A stretch of 44,939 nucleotides of DNA from Chromobacterium sphagni (GCF_001855555.1 NZ_MKCT01000026.1:1-44939), one strand, 5' to 3'; shown: positions 25,063 to 34,765, counted from the stretch's first letter. Notes: generated by a model from the letters alone, not told the origin. Numbers and translations are program-made.

Positions 25063-26614
25063 CTTCTACCACTTCAGGCGTCTCGCGACGCGGCCGGCCT
25101 CGGCGCACCACATTGCCCAGCGCGATATCGGCGCGATCCTGCAGAAACTGCACCAGCAGAGGCACCGGACGCGCGGTGGCGCCCTTGTCCTTGCCACCCT
25201 TCCAGGCGGTGCCGGCGATATCCAGGTGCGCCCAGTCGTAGGCCTTGGCGAAGCGCGACAGGAAGCATGCGGCGGTGATGCTGCCGCCCGGCCGACCGCC
25301 GATATTGGCCATGTCGGCAAACGGGCTCTTCAACAGTTCCTGGTATTCGTCCCACAGCGGCATATGCCAGGCGCGGTCGGCCACCTCCTCGCCGGCGGCC
25401 AAGAGCTCACGCGCCAAGCTGTCCTGGTTGCTGTAGAGGCCGGTGGCGATATGGCCCAGCGCGATCACGCAAGCGCCGGTCAGAGTGGCGACGTCGATCA
25501 CGGTGGACGGACTGAAGCGCTCGGCGTAAGTCAGCGCGTCGCACAGGATCAGGCGGCCTTCGGCGTCGGTATTCAGCACTTCGATGGTCTGGCCGGACAT
25601 CGAGGTGACGATGTCGCCCGGCTTCACCGCGTTGCCGTTGGGCATGTTCTCGCAGGCCGGCACGATGGCGATGATATTAAGCGGCAGGTTCATTTCCACC
25701 GCGGCGCGGAAGGCGCCCAGCACGGTGGCGGCGCCGCACATGTCGTACTTCATCTCGTCCATGCCCTCGCCCGGCTTCAGCGAGATGCCGCCGGAGTCGA
25801 AGGTGATACCCTTGCCCACCAACACGATTGGCTTGTCGTTCTTGTCCTTGGCGCCCTGGTGCTTCAGCACGATCAGGCGGGCCTCTTCCACGCTGCCCTT
25901 GGCCACCGACAGGAAGGAATGCATGCCCAGCTCGGCGATTTCCTTCGGCCCCAGCACTTCAGCCGCGGAGCCGAAGGCCTGCGCCACCCGGAGCGCTTCC
26001 TCGCCCAGATAGGTCGGCGTGCAGACGTTCGGCGGCAGATTGCCCAAATCCTTGGCCAGCCTCATGCCGTTGCCGATGGCCAGGCCGCGCTGCAGGCCCT
26101 TTTCGCCATCCGCGAGGTCGCTGCGGCGCGGCACCGCCAGCGTCAGCTTGCGCGGCTCGCGCACCGGTTCGTCCGACTTGCTCTTGAAGCGGTCAAAGCG
26201 GTACAACACATCCAGAGTCACTACGGCGGCCTGTTCTATCATCCACTCGACATCATGTTTCTTGACAGTCAATTCGGACAGGTAGCTGACGGCCTCGCCG
26301 GCGGAAGTCTGGGTCAGCGCCTTGATCGAGCTGCGCACCGCCTCGCGGTATTCCTTGGCGCGGAAATCGCGCTCCTTGCCCAATCCCACCAGCATCACGC
26401 GGTCGCACAGCGTATGCGGGACCGAATGCAGCACCAGCGTGCTGCCCAGTTTGCCCTCCATATCGCCATGGCGGATCACATCGCTGATGAAGCCGTTGGA
26501 GATGCGATCAAGCAGGTCGGCGGCAAAGGTCAGCTTGCGCGATTCGTACACGCCTACGATCACGCAGGCCACGCGCTGCTTCTCCGGGCTGCCGCTTTTT
26601 ATGTTAAATTCCAT
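25049..26614 (-). CDS. pepA: Leucyl aminopeptidase (M17)
   Basis: A 521-residue cytosolic metalloaminopeptidase. The M17 signature NTDAEGRL is at residues 348-355. Other active-site segments are VGKGITFDSGGISLKPG (metal-binding Lys/Asp) and KYDMCGAATVLGAF. It removes N-terminal residues in peptide turnover; E. coli PepA is also a DNA-binding Xer cofactor and carAB regulator. The last 25 residues are unusually polar and acidic (ETPEVVEDDQD), an extension over typical homologues of about 500. First gene of its operon, divergent from lptF across a 197-bp promoter region. Confidence 0.96.
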   Translation of the reverse strand: MEFNIKSGSPEKQRVACVIVGVYESRKLTFAADLLDRISNGFISDVIRHGDMEGKLGSTLVLHSVPHTLCDRVMLVGLGKERDFRAKEYREAVRSSIKALTQTSAGEAVSYLSELTVKKHDVEWMIEQAAVVTLDVLYRFDRFKSKSDEPVREPRKLTLAVPRRSDLADGEKGLQRGLAIGNGMRLAKDLGNLPPNVCTPTYLGEEALRVAQAFGSAAEVLGPKEIAELGMHSFLSVAKGSVEEARLIVLKHQGAKDKNDKPIVLVGKGITFDSGGISLKPGEGMDEMKYDMCGAATVLGAFRAAVEMNLPLNIIAIVPACENMPNGNAVKPGDIVTSMSGQTIEVLNTDAEGRLILCDALTYAERFSPSTVIDVATLTGACVIALGHIATGLYSNQDSLARELLAAGEEVADRAWHMPLWDEYQELLKSPFADMANIGGRPGGSITAACFLSRFAKAYDWAHLDIAGTAWKGGKDKGATARPVPLLVQFLQDRADIALGNVVRRGRPRRETPEVVEDDQD

Positions 26615-26811
26615 AAGTACTCCGCTGTAGAACGAGTGTCAGTTGCTCCACCTTAATGACGGCCGTCTAAGCTCGGGGAAGACGGGCGTTCAAGCCGCCG
26701 GTGAACGCAGGATTGTTGTAATGGTCCAAATTTGCCGGAAATGGCGTTTCAGAATTGTCTCATCGAATTATCACAATGCTTTTCATAAAAAGTCAAAAAG
26801 GCACTGAATAA

Positions 26812-27912
26812 ATGGTTTTTCAAAAAAGCCTGACACGCGAATTGACTTTCACCGCGCTAGGTGTATTCGTCGTGTTGCTGGCCATCATCGTCTCCACTCA
26901 GGCAATCAACCTGCTGGGCCGCGCAGCGGAAGGCCAGATCGCCAACGAGGCGGTCACCGCGCTGATCGGCTTCTGGACGCTGGGCTTTTTCCCGGTGCTG
27001 ATGATTCTTACCGTCTTCGTCAGCGTACTGGTGGTGCTCACCCGCAGCTGGCGCGATCATGAAATGGTAGTATGGCTGTCTTCCGGCCTGTCGCTGCGCG
27101 ACTGGATCTGGCCAATCATGCGCTTTACCCTGCCGCTGGCGGTGCTGATCGCCGGCGTCACGCTGTTCGTCGGGCCCTGGGCCGACCAGCGCAGCCAGGA
27201 TTACGCGGAAATCATCAAACGTCGGGAAGAGATCTCCGCCATCTCGCCTGGCGTGTTCAAGGAATCCGCCTCCTCCACCAAGGTTTACTTCATTGAAAAT
27301 TATTCCGGCCTGCACAGCGCCGCCACCAATATTTTCATGCAGGACATGACCGACGGCAAAGTCAGCACCGTTTTCGCCAAGCATGGCTATATTTCCACCA
27401 AGCCGGACGGCGAACGGGTATTGGTGCTGGAAGACGGCCAGCGCTATGTCGGCGACCCCGGCAAAGCCGATTACCAGGTCAGCGAATTCAAACGCTATAC
27501 CGCCAGCATAGGCGAAGGCCAGGCGATCACCGGGCCGGCCAGCAACCGCCAGTCCATTCCCAGCCGCCAGTTGCTGGGCAACAGCAATCCGGAATACCAG
27601 GCCGAGCTGGCGTGGCGGCTGTCGATGCCGATCAGTTGCATCATCCTGGCGCTGCTGGCGCTGCCGCTGTCCTACTACAACCCGCGCAGCGGCCATACCT
27701 ACAACCTGCTGTTTGCGCTGTTGGCGTTCTTCATTTATCAAAACGGGCTGACTGTCGCTCGCAACTGGATCACGCAAGGCAAAACCGGCATATGGGCGGT
27801 GGCGGTGGTCCATTTGCTGATGCTGTTGCTGGCGGTGTTGCTGCTCAAGCACCGCGACCGGCCACAAGTTCCGTTTGGCCAGTCGCTGGGCCAGATGCTC
27901 GGTAAAAACTGA
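26812..27912 (+). CDS. lptF: LPS export ABC transporter permease LptF
   Basis: A 366-residue inner-membrane protein of the YjgP/YjgQ family. It has two N-terminal helices plus a third (about residues 12-34, 48-76, 98-120), a periplasmic beta-jellyroll domain (about 140-265), and three C-terminal helices. LptF forms with LptG and LptB2 the engine extracting lipopolysaccharide from the inner membrane. It opens the lptF-lptG-glnD cluster with 12 bp to lptG. The AT-rich upstream gap also drives pepA. Confidence 0.95.
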   Translation: MVFQKSLTRELTFTALGVFVVLLAIIVSTQAINLLGRAAEGQIANEAVTALIGFWTLGFFPVLMILTVFVSVLVVLTRSWRDHEMVVWLSSGLSLRDWIWPIMRFTLPLAVLIAGVTLFVGPWADQRSQDYAEIIKRREEISAISPGVFKESASSTKVYFIENYSGLHSAATNIFMQDMTDGKVSTVFAKHGYISTKPDGERVLVLEDGQRYVGDPGKADYQVSEFKRYTASIGEGQAITGPASNRQSIPSRQLLGNSNPEYQAELAWRLSMPISCIILALLALPLSYYNPRSGHTYNLLFALLAFFIYQNGLTVARNWITQGKTGIWAVAVVHLLMLLLAVLLLKHRDRPQVPFGQSLGQMLGKN

Positions 27913-27924
27913 CAGACCTTTCCG

Positions 27925-29001
27925 ATGAAACTCATCCACCGCTACATCGTCAGCACGCTGACCCAGTCCACCCTGTTCACCCTGCTGGCCCTGCTGGGCC
28001 TGTACGGTTTTTTCGACCTGCTGGGCGAAGTGCCCAATCTGGGCACCGGCACCTACACCGTCAGAGTGATGGCCGGCTACGTGGCGCTGCTGGTGCCGGG
28101 CCACGCCTATGAGCTGATGCCGCTGGCGGTATTGATAGGCGGCATGGTGGCGATGACCCAGCTGGCCAGCTCCAGCGAATACACGGTGATCCGCACCTCC
28201 GGCGTCACCCTGAAGCAGATTGCCGCCACCCTGCTCAAATTCGGCCTGGGCTTCGCCGTGCTCACCATCCTGATGGGCGAATTCGCCGCGCCCTGGGCGA
28301 TGCAGGAGGCGGAACGCATGAAGCTGTCGGCCACCCACTCTATGGTGGCTCAGGAATTCCGCTCCGGCATCTGGGTGAAAGACAATCAAAACTTCATCAA
28401 CGTGCACGAGATGCTGCCGGACAACACCCTGCTAGGCGTGCGCATCTACACCTACGACCAGGACTTCAAGCTGGTGCGCACCCGGCTGGCCGAAAAAGGC
28501 ACCTTCCTCAAGAACGAGCGCAGCTGGCAGCTGGAAAACGTCAAGGAAACCGAGCTGTCCCGCGACCACACCTCCAGTAGCACCTATCCGCTGCTGAAAT
28601 GGAAGTCCATCGTCGAACCGGAAATCCTATCGGTGCTGCTGGTGGTGCCGGAGCAGATGTCGGCGCTCAACCTGCTGACCTACATCGAGCACCTGAAGAA
28701 AAACAAGCAACAGACGCAGCGTTATGAAATCGCGCTGTGGAGCAAGCTGTTCTACCCGCTGGCCTGCATTTCGATGGCGCTGGTGGCGCTGGCCTTCACC
28801 CCGCAGCAGCGCCGCCACGGCCAGCTGGGCATCAAGCTGTTCGCCGGCATCTGCCTGGGCGTCAGCTTCCACTTCATCAACCGACTGTTCGGCCACCTGG
28901 GCCTGCTGTACGACTGGAACGCCATCCTGTCGGCCACCCTGCCCACGCTGAGCTTCCTGCTGGCCGGCATCGCCATCATCGCCCGACAGGAAAGGCGCTG
29001 A
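27925..29001 (+). CDS. lptG: LPS export ABC transporter permease LptG
   Basis: A 358-residue partner of LptF with the same six-helix plus jellyroll layout, starting MKLIHRYIVSTLTQSTLFTL. The first-helix face and the segment YELMPLAVLIGGMVAMTQLA with SSSEYTVIRTSGVTL match the LptG coupling helix region. Its stop is one base from the glnD start. Confidence 0.95.
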   Translation: MKLIHRYIVSTLTQSTLFTLLALLGLYGFFDLLGEVPNLGTGTYTVRVMAGYVALLVPGHAYELMPLAVLIGGMVAMTQLASSSEYTVIRTSGVTLKQIAATLLKFGLGFAVLTILMGEFAAPWAMQEAERMKLSATHSMVAQEFRSGIWVKDNQNFINVHEMLPDNTLLGVRIYTYDQDFKLVRTRLAEKGTFLKNERSWQLENVKETELSRDHTSSSTYPLLKWKSIVEPEILSVLLVVPEQMSALNLLTYIEHLKKNKQQTQRYEIALWSKLFYPLACISMALVALAFTPQQRRHGQLGIKLFAGICLGVSFHFINRLFGHLGLLYDWNAILSATLPTLSFLLAGIAIIARQERR

Positions 29002-29002
29002 C

Positions 29003-31573
29003 ATGACGCTTGCGGCCACGGCCCTTCCGCACTGGCGGCAGACGCTGGCCGACAAGCGCCAGCAACTGGCAGATCGCTATCGCTCCAGCCGCGATCCGCA
29101 GGCCTACCTGCGGCATTACAGCCAGGCGGTAGACGAGGTGCTGGCCGAGTTGTGGCGCGAGCAGGGGCTGGATGAAGCCGCCAGCCTGGTGGCGGTGGGC
29201 GGCTACGGCCGCGGCCAGCTGTTTCCCGGCTCCGACATCGACATCCTGATCCTGCTGCCCGACCCCACCCCCGGCGAAGTTGCCGACAAAGTCAGCCACT
29301 TCATCGGCCTGATGTGGGACATCGGCCTGGAAATCGGCCACAGCGTGCGCACCGCGAACGAATGCCTGAACGAGGCGCGCGGCGACATCACCATCGAAAC
29401 CAATCTGCTGGAAAACCGCCTGCTGGCCGGCCCGGTCCAACCCTGGCAGTTGCTGATGCAAAAGCTGGAGGCCCAACGCGACCCGCTGGCCTTCTTCGAA
29501 GGCAAGACGCTGGAACAGCAGCAGCGCCACACCCGCCACTTCGGCGTCAGCAACAACCTGGAGCCAAACCTCAAGGAAAGCCCGGGCGGGCTGCGCGACC
29601 TGCACACCATCCTGTGGATCAGCAAGGCGACCGGCCTGGGCGACAACTGGGACGCGCTAGTGCGGCGCGGCATCCTCACCCTGGCCGAAGCCCGGCTGAT
29701 CAAGCACAGCGAAGACCAGTTGCAGAAGCTGCGCATCGACCTGCACCTGTTGGCCAAACGCCGCGAAGACCGGCTGATTTTCGACTTGCAGCAGCAGGTG
29801 GCCCAGGCCTGGGGCCTACACGACACCCCGGCCAAGCGCGCCAGCGAACAGCTGATGCAACTGTACTTCCGCGCCGCCAAGACGGTGAACCAGCTCAATG
29901 GCATCCTGCTGCCCAATCTGCGCGGCCGCATCTACAGCCAAGTGCCGCGCGTCACCCAGCACATCAGCGGCTATTTCCATTCGGTCAACGGGATGCTGGG
30001 CATACGCGAGGCCAATGTGTTCGACAAGCATCCGCAGGCGGTGCTGGAAGCCTTCCTCACGCTGCAACGGCACCCGGAGCTGTCCGGTTTCGCGCCGCGC
30101 ATGCTCAGGGCGCTATGGCACGCCCGCAGCCAGATCAACGAACGCTTCCGCCAGGACGCCCGCAACCGCCAGACCTTCATGCAGATCTTCCGCGAACCGG
30201 CGGGCCTCACCCGCACGCTGCGGCGCATGAACCTGTACGGCATCCTGGGACAATACCTGCCCAACTTCGGCCAGATCGTCGGCCAGATGCAGCACGACCT
30301 GTTCCACGTCTACACCGTGGACGAACACATCCTGATGGTGGTACGCAACCTGCGACGATTCGCCATCAGCGCCTACAACCACGAATACCCGTTCCTGTCG
30401 CGGCTGATAGGCGATTTCGAGCAGCCGGAAGTGCTGTATCTGGCCGGCCTGTTCCACGACATCGCCAAGGGCCGCGGCGGCGACCACTCGCAACTGGGCA
30501 TGGCCGACGCCGAGGCCTTCTGCCGCCAGCACGGGCTGTCGGAAGAAAACAGCCAGCTGGTGAGCTGGCTGGTGGGCCAGCACCTCACAATGTCCAGCAC
30601 CGCTCAGAAGCAGGACATCTACGATCCGGAAACGGTGCAGCGCTTCGCCGAACGGGTGCAAACCCCGCGCCGGCTGGCCGCGCTCTACCTGCTGACGGTG
30701 GCCGACATCCGCGGCACCAGCCCCAAGATCTGGAACGCCTGGAAAGCCAAGCTGCTGGAAGACCTGTATCACGCCACGCTCAGGGCGCTGTCGCGCGGCG
30801 GCGAAACCGACATCAACTCCGAGCTGGAGGCGCGCAAGAGCCAGGCACGCGCCCAGCTGCGCCTGCACGCGATACCCGACGGCGCCGAAGCCGGCTTGTG
30901 GGCGCAACTGGACACGGTGTACTTCCTGCGTCATGAGGCCAAGGAGATCGCCTGGCACGCCCGCGTGCTCAACCGCCAGCTGACCCCGGCGCAACCGATG
31001 GTGCGGGCGCGGCTGGCCGACGACCACGAAGGCATCCAGGTGCTGATCTATTCGCCGGACAAGCCGGAGCTGTTCGCCCGCGCCTGCGCCTTTTTCGGCC
31101 GCACCAACTACAGCATCGCCGATGCCAAGGTCTACACCACCCGCCACGGCTACGCGCTGGACACCTTCCATGTCTTCGTCCCGGAGCACCACGACGGCGA
31201 CTACCGCGACATGATCAACTTCATCGAGTTCGAACTGGCCGCCAGCCTGGCGGAAGACAAGCCGCTGCAATTGCCGCCGCAGGGCCGCATCAGCCGCCAT
31301 CTCAAGCACTTCCCCATCACGCCGCAGGTATCGGTGCGGCCGGACGACCGCGACAGCGCCTTCGTGCTGTCCATCGTCGCCGGCGACCGCCCGGGCCTGC
31401 TGGCCCGCATCGCCAAGGTGCTGGCCGATTACCGGCTCGACGTGCAGTCGGCCAAGATCATGACCCTGGGCAGCCGCGCCGAGGACTCCTTCCTGATTTC
31501 CGGCCCGGCACTGAAGGACGACAAGACCGTGCTGGCGCTGGAAACCGCGCTGATCGCCGCTTTGCGGCTGTAA
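29003..31573 (+). CDS. glnD: Bifunctional PII uridylyltransferase / uridylyl-removing enzyme
   Basis: An 856-residue nitrogen sensor that uridylylates PII proteins when glutamine is low and removes UMP when it is high. Nucleotidyltransferase motif GGYGRG (residues 66-71) with GSDIDIL (76-82). HD domain with the His485-Asp486 pair (LFHDIAKGRGGDHS). Two C-terminal ACT domains, starting about residues 680 and 790 (VLSIVAGDRPGLLARIAKVL). Full length and intact over 2.6 kb, which argues against a high uniform sequencing-error rate in this window. Position directly after lptG is unusual; possibly co-transcribed. Confidence 0.96.
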   Translation: MTLAATALPHWRQTLADKRQQLADRYRSSRDPQAYLRHYSQAVDEVLAELWREQGLDEAASLVAVGGYGRGQLFPGSDIDILILLPDPTPGEVADKVSHFIGLMWDIGLEIGHSVRTANECLNEARGDITIETNLLENRLLAGPVQPWQLLMQKLEAQRDPLAFFEGKTLEQQQRHTRHFGVSNNLEPNLKESPGGLRDLHTILWISKATGLGDNWDALVRRGILTLAEARLIKHSEDQLQKLRIDLHLLAKRREDRLIFDLQQQVAQAWGLHDTPAKRASEQLMQLYFRAAKTVNQLNGILLPNLRGRIYSQVPRVTQHISGYFHSVNGMLGIREANVFDKHPQAVLEAFLTLQRHPELSGFAPRMLRALWHARSQINERFRQDARNRQTFMQIFREPAGLTRTLRRMNLYGILGQYLPNFGQIVGQMQHDLFHVYTVDEHILMVVRNLRRFAISAYNHEYPFLSRLIGDFEQPEVLYLAGLFHDIAKGRGGDHSQLGMADAEAFCRQHGLSEENSQLVSWLVGQHLTMSSTAQKQDIYDPETVQRFAERVQTPRRLAALYLLTVADIRGTSPKIWNAWKAKLLEDLYHATLRALSRGGETDINSELEARKSQARAQLRLHAIPDGAEAGLWAQLDTVYFLRHEAKEIAWHARVLNRQLTPAQPMVRARLADDHEGIQVLIYSPDKPELFARACAFFGRTNYSIADAKVYTTRHGYALDTFHVFVPEHHDGDYRDMINFIEFELAASLAEDKPLQLPPQGRISRHLKHFPITPQVSVRPDDRDSAFVLSIVAGDRPGLLARIAKVLADYRLDVQSAKIMTLGSRAEDSFLISGPALKDDKTVLALETALIAALRL

Positions 31574-31632
31574 AAATCCAGTTTGAATATTTCGTGTCAG
31601 TCGGTATTATTGCATTGCACAATGCAAGAGAC

Positions 31633-32205
31633 ATGACAATGAGCGACATCCTGCTGGACATCCCCGATCAAATCGAAAGCCGACGACTCATCATCCGCAG
31701 CCCGCTGCCCGGCGATGGCGCAGTCGTCCATGCCGGCGTGGTAGCCACGCTGGAGCAGTTGCGCGCCTGGCCGGCCTCTTTGCCCTGGGCCATGTTCGAA
31801 CCTTCGCTTGAAGCCTCGGAAACCTTCTGCCGCCAAAGCCGGATCGACTTCCTGGCGCGCAAGGGGCTGCCCATGCTGCTGTTTCTGAAGGAAGGCGGCC
31901 ACTTCGCCGGCGCCTGCGGCCTGCACGATCTCGACTGGAAGCACAAGCGGGCGGAAATCGGCTACTGGTGCCACCGCGAATGGCAGGGCCAGGGCCTGAT
32001 AGGCGAAGCCGTGCAGACCCTCTGCGATTTCTCCCAACACCAGCTAGGGCTGCGGCGCATCGCCTGCCTGGCCGATGAGCAAAACCTGGCCAGCCGCCGC
32101 GTCGCCGAGCGCGCCGACTTCCGGCTGGAAGGCATCCTACGCAACGAGCGCATCGCACCGGACGACAGCCTGCGCGACACCGCCCTATACGCACGAACCA
32201 ACTGA
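31633..32205 (+). CDS. GNAT N-acetyltransferase, RimJ/RimL type
   Basis: A 190-residue acetyltransferase. IESRRLIIRSPLPGDGAVVH is the usual start of the RimJ/RimL group. AEIGYWCHREWQGQGLIGEA carries the acetyl-CoA pyrophosphate loop (QGQGLIGEA), followed by LGLRRIACLADEQNLASRRV. Likely acetylates an N-terminus or small amine; substrate unknown. ATG 31633 after AAGAG is preferred; ATG 31639 also possible. Separated by 16 bp from the next gene. Confidence 0.88.
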   Translation: MTMSDILLDIPDQIESRRLIIRSPLPGDGAVVHAGVVATLEQLRAWPASLPWAMFEPSLEASETFCRQSRIDFLARKGLPMLLFLKEGGHFAGACGLHDLDWKHKRAEIGYWCHREWQGQGLIGEAVQTLCDFSQHQLGLRRIACLADEQNLASRRVAERADFRLEGILRNERIAPDDSLRDTALYARTN

Positions 32206-32221
32206 ATCCTGAAATTTGACG

Positions 32222-32983
32222 ATGAAATCGCACCCGCTCGCCCAACCCGCCGCCTATCTGCGCTATCACGACATCCCCGGCCAGGGCGCGCCGCTAGTCA
32301 TGCTGCACGGCATAGGTTGCGCGTCCTCCTTCGACTACCCACGCCTGCTAGCCGAAACCGGGCTGGCAGGCCGCCGCGCTTTGCTTGTCGATCTGCTGGG
32401 CCACGGTTTCAGTGACAAGCCGGAAGATTTCAGCTAAACCCCGCGCGCCCAGGCGCAAGCGCTGGCGCAATGGCTGGAGGCGCTGGACTTGCGCGGCTTC
32501 GAGCTGTTCGCCCATAGCATGGGCGGCAGCGTCGCTATCGAGCTGGCCACCTTGCTATCGGACCGCATCCGTCATCTAGTATTGGCCGAACCGAATCTGG
32601 ACAATGGCGGCGGCACTTACAGCCGCGCGCTGGCCGCCTGGAGCGAGGCCGACTATATCGCCCGCGGCCATCGGGAAACGATTCAAGCTTTTGGCGTGGA
32701 CAGCCCCAACTGGGCCGGCAGCATGGCGGTCGCATCGCCATTGGCTGTGCATAGAGCGGCCAAAAGCTTGATCCAGGGCAGCTCGATTAGCTGGCGCGAA
32801 CAATTGCTGGCGCTGACCATGCCGCGCTGCATTATCTTCGGCGAAAACTCGCTCCCCGACCCGGACACCGAATGGCTGCCGCGACATGGCATCGCCACTC
32901 GCATCGTCGCCAATGCCGGCCACTCGCTGCCCTGGGACAATCCCGCCGGACTGGCGGCGGCCATCGCCGGCGCCCTGGCCTGA
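32222..32983 (+). pseudogene. Alpha/beta hydrolase with an in-frame TAA
   Basis: A single frame of 254 codons is interrupted once, by TAA at 32435-32437 (after KPEDFS, before TPRAQAQALAQWLEALDL). On both sides the protein is intact: VMLHGIGCASSFDYPRLLAE (oxyanion region), LLGHGFSDKPEDFS, nucleophile elbow AHSMGGSV, acid segment GENSLPDPDTEW and catalytic His in NAGHSLPWDNP. A single base change of TAC or TAT (Tyr, usual in this position) to TAA explains it. The rest shows no decay, so the mutation is recent or a sequencing error. Family: cleaves esters or C-C bonds; substrate unknown. Confidence 0.9.
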
Positions 32984-33082
32984 GGCGCATAGGGATGCGC
33001 ATAGCAAACCGCTCCGGCCACCGGCACGGACCATCCCGTTTTGACCAAGCCGGGCGCTGGCGCTATGCTGCAACTCTTGGCA

Positions 33083-33096
33083 TTACGTTAACGTAA
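33083..33096. promoter_or_regulatory. Perfect palindrome TTACGTTAACGTAA, candidate LiuR-type operator
   Basis: The 14-bp perfect palindrome starts 22 bp before the MaoC-like gene's ATG and has TTGGCA (33077-33082) immediately before it. It matches in form the reported binding motif of LiuR, a MerR-family regulator of branched-chain amino acid and acyl-CoA catabolism in proteobacteria. The assignment rests on my memory of the motif and on the acyl-CoA-type neighbour. Confidence 0.6.
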
Positions 33097-33104
33097 GTTC
33101 AGAC

Positions 33105-33593
33105 ATGATCTACTTTGAAGACTTGCAGTCCGGCCAACGCTTTTTCAGCCCGACCCACACCCTGGAGAAGGAAGAGATCATCGCCTTCGCCCGTCAATTC
33201 GACCCGCAACCGTTCCATACCGACTCGGAAGCGGCGAAAGACACCTTCTTCAACGGATTGGCCGCCAGCGGCTGGCATACCAGCAGCCTGAGCATGCGGC
33301 TGGTGGGAGGGTCGGAGCTTGGCCAGGCCGCCAACGGCCTGATAGGCATGCAGATAGACAAGATGCGCTGGCCTCAGCCTTCGCGCCCCGGCGACACCCT
33401 GCAAGTGGAAGTGGAAATCCTGGAGAAGCGCCGCTCCGCCAGCCAACCCGGCTTCGGCGTGGTGAAAGCGCGCTGGCTCACCCGCAATCAACGCGGCGAA
33501 ACTGCGATGCAACTGGAGTGCGCGCTGTGGCTGCAGTGCCGCGACAATCAGGATCTGCCCGAGGTGGAAGCACCGCCGGCCGATACCCAGTAA
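33105..33593 (+). CDS. MaoC-like (R)-hydratase / hotdog-fold dehydratase
   Basis: A 162-residue single hotdog protein. The start MIYFEDLQSGQRF and the catalytic hydratase region DPQPFHTDSEAAKDTFFNGL then ASGWHT carry the MaoC Asp/His pair typical of enoyl-CoA hydratases. It hydrates or dehydrates an acyl-CoA or related thioester. The upstream palindrome sits so close that the leader is only a few bases, or the transcript is leaderless; the Shine-Dalgarno is weak. Monocistronic. Confidence 0.88.
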   Translation: MIYFEDLQSGQRFFSPTHTLEKEEIIAFARQFDPQPFHTDSEAAKDTFFNGLAASGWHTSSLSMRLVGGSELGQAANGLIGMQIDKMRWPQPSRPGDTLQVEVEILEKRRSASQPGFGVVKARWLTRNQRGETAMQLECALWLQCRDNQDLPEVEAPPADTQ

Positions 33594-33741
33594 ACAGGCG
33601 TTCGGCGCGGCCTAAGTCCCTCCAAATCCAGCGGCTTGGCGGCGGCCTAATCTTGCCGACGGTCACTCGCCGCCATCCGGATAACTTCCGCCCCGGCGAT
33701 AGCGGACGGCAAGCCCGACAACCGCCGCGGCCCGCGCGGGC

Positions 33742-34692
33742 TTAGCGGTTGACCTGGATCATCTCCACGTCACGCAGCGCGGCCAGAGTGCGGCCGCCGG
33801 CGTAGCTGATCGACGACTGCAGGTCCTCCTGCAGCTCGCGCAGCAGCTTGGGAATGCTGCCCTTGTACTCCACCAGGATCTTCTTGCCTTCCACGTTGAC
33901 GTAGGCGCCCTTGTTGAACTGCGAGGCGCTGCCGAAGTATTCCTTGTAGTGCTTGCCGTTGATCTCCACGATCTCTCCGGCCGACTCGTCATAACCGGCG
34001 AACAGCGAGCCGGCCATGATCATGGCGGCGCCGCACACCATGGCCTTGGCCATGTCGCCGTGCTCGACGATGCCGCCGTCGGCGATCACCGGAATCTTCA
34101 CCGCGCCGACACAGTCTTTCACGGTGGAGATCATCGGACGGTGGAAGCCGGTTTTGTTCTTGGTGATGCAGACGCGGCCGCCGGCTATGCCGGCCTTGAT
34201 CGCGTCGCAGCCCCAGCTTTCCAGGTCGCGCGCGGCATCCGCGGTGGCGACGTTGCCTCCGATCAGGAAAGTTTCCGGGAAGTGGCGCTTGATGTGCTTG
34301 ATCATGCGCTCCGCCTTCACGCACCAGGCGTTGGCGACATCCAGCGTCATGTATTCGGGCGATAGGCCTGCGGCCTTGAGGGCGTCCAGTTGCTGATAGG
34401 TGTCGTCGTTGACGCCCACGCTGATGGAGGCGAACAGGCCCTTGCCCTGCATGTCGGCGGTGAAGGCCACCGCGTCGACGTTGAAGCGGTGCATGGTATA
34501 GAACCAGCCCTGGCGGGCGAAGAACTCGCAGGTTTCGGCCGACACCACCGACTTCATATTTGACGGATAGATAGGCATGGCGAAACGGCGCGGGCCGAAT
34601 TGCACGCCGGTGTCGCATTCCTTGCGGCTGTCGACAACGGTTTTCTTCGGCACCAGGTATACGTCGCCGTAGTTGAGTTCGGTCTTGATCAT
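33742..34692 (-). CDS. guaC: GMP reductase
   Basis: A 316-residue IMPDH/GMPR-family TIM barrel converting GMP to IMP and ammonia with NADPH. ELNYGDVYLVPKKTVVDSRK at the start, GGNVATADAARDLESWGCDA, AGIAGGRVCITKNKTGFHRP with the catalytic Cys, and VIADGGIVEHGDMAKAMVCG with the phosphate-binding Gly. No CBS domains, so not IMP dehydrogenase. The short form resembles the GuaC type common in Gram-positives. ATG 34692 follows TTGGGAGC. A leader with a strong hairpin precedes it. Confidence 0.9.
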   Translation of the reverse strand: MIKTELNYGDVYLVPKKTVVDSRKECDTGVQFGPRRFAMPIYPSNMKSVVSAETCEFFARQGWFYTMHRFNVDAVAFTADMQGKGLFASISVGVNDDTYQQLDALKAAGLSPEYMTLDVANAWCVKAERMIKHIKRHFPETFLIGGNVATADAARDLESWGCDAIKAGIAGGRVCITKNKTGFHRPMISTVKDCVGAVKIPVIADGGIVEHGDMAKAMVCGAAMIMAGSLFAGYDESAGEIVEINGKHYKEYFGSASQFNKGAYVNVEGKKILVEYKGSIPKLLRELQEDLQSSISYAGGRTLAALRDVEMIQVNR

Positions 34693-34746
34693 GCGTGTGC
34701 TCCCAAAACAGGTATGGATGAAAAAACAGGGGCCCCAAACAAAGAC

Positions 34747-34765
34747 GGGAGCCCTATAGGCTCCC
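34747..34765 (-). promoter_or_regulatory. Leader hairpin upstream of guaC
   Basis: GGGAGCC (34747-34753) pairs with GGCTCCC (34759-34765) around a five-base loop; on the guaC strand it is followed by a GGGGCCCC palindrome and a T-rich run before the start codon. This could be an attenuator or the terminator of the upstream ParA-like gene. No purine-riboswitch core was seen. Confidence 0.4.

Noticed and set aside
25226-26656. Long open frames antisense to pepA, and similar ones antisense to lptFG (26857-28407) and in other frames of glnD (29314-30936)
   Set aside because: High GC suppresses stop codons; these frames have low-complexity His/Gln/Arg-rich translations and overlie strongly conserved genes.
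32435-32437. Recoding (selenocysteine, pyrrolysine) of the in-frame stop in the hydrolase
   Set aside because: The codon is TAA, which is not used for Sec or Pyl, and the expected residue is Tyr.
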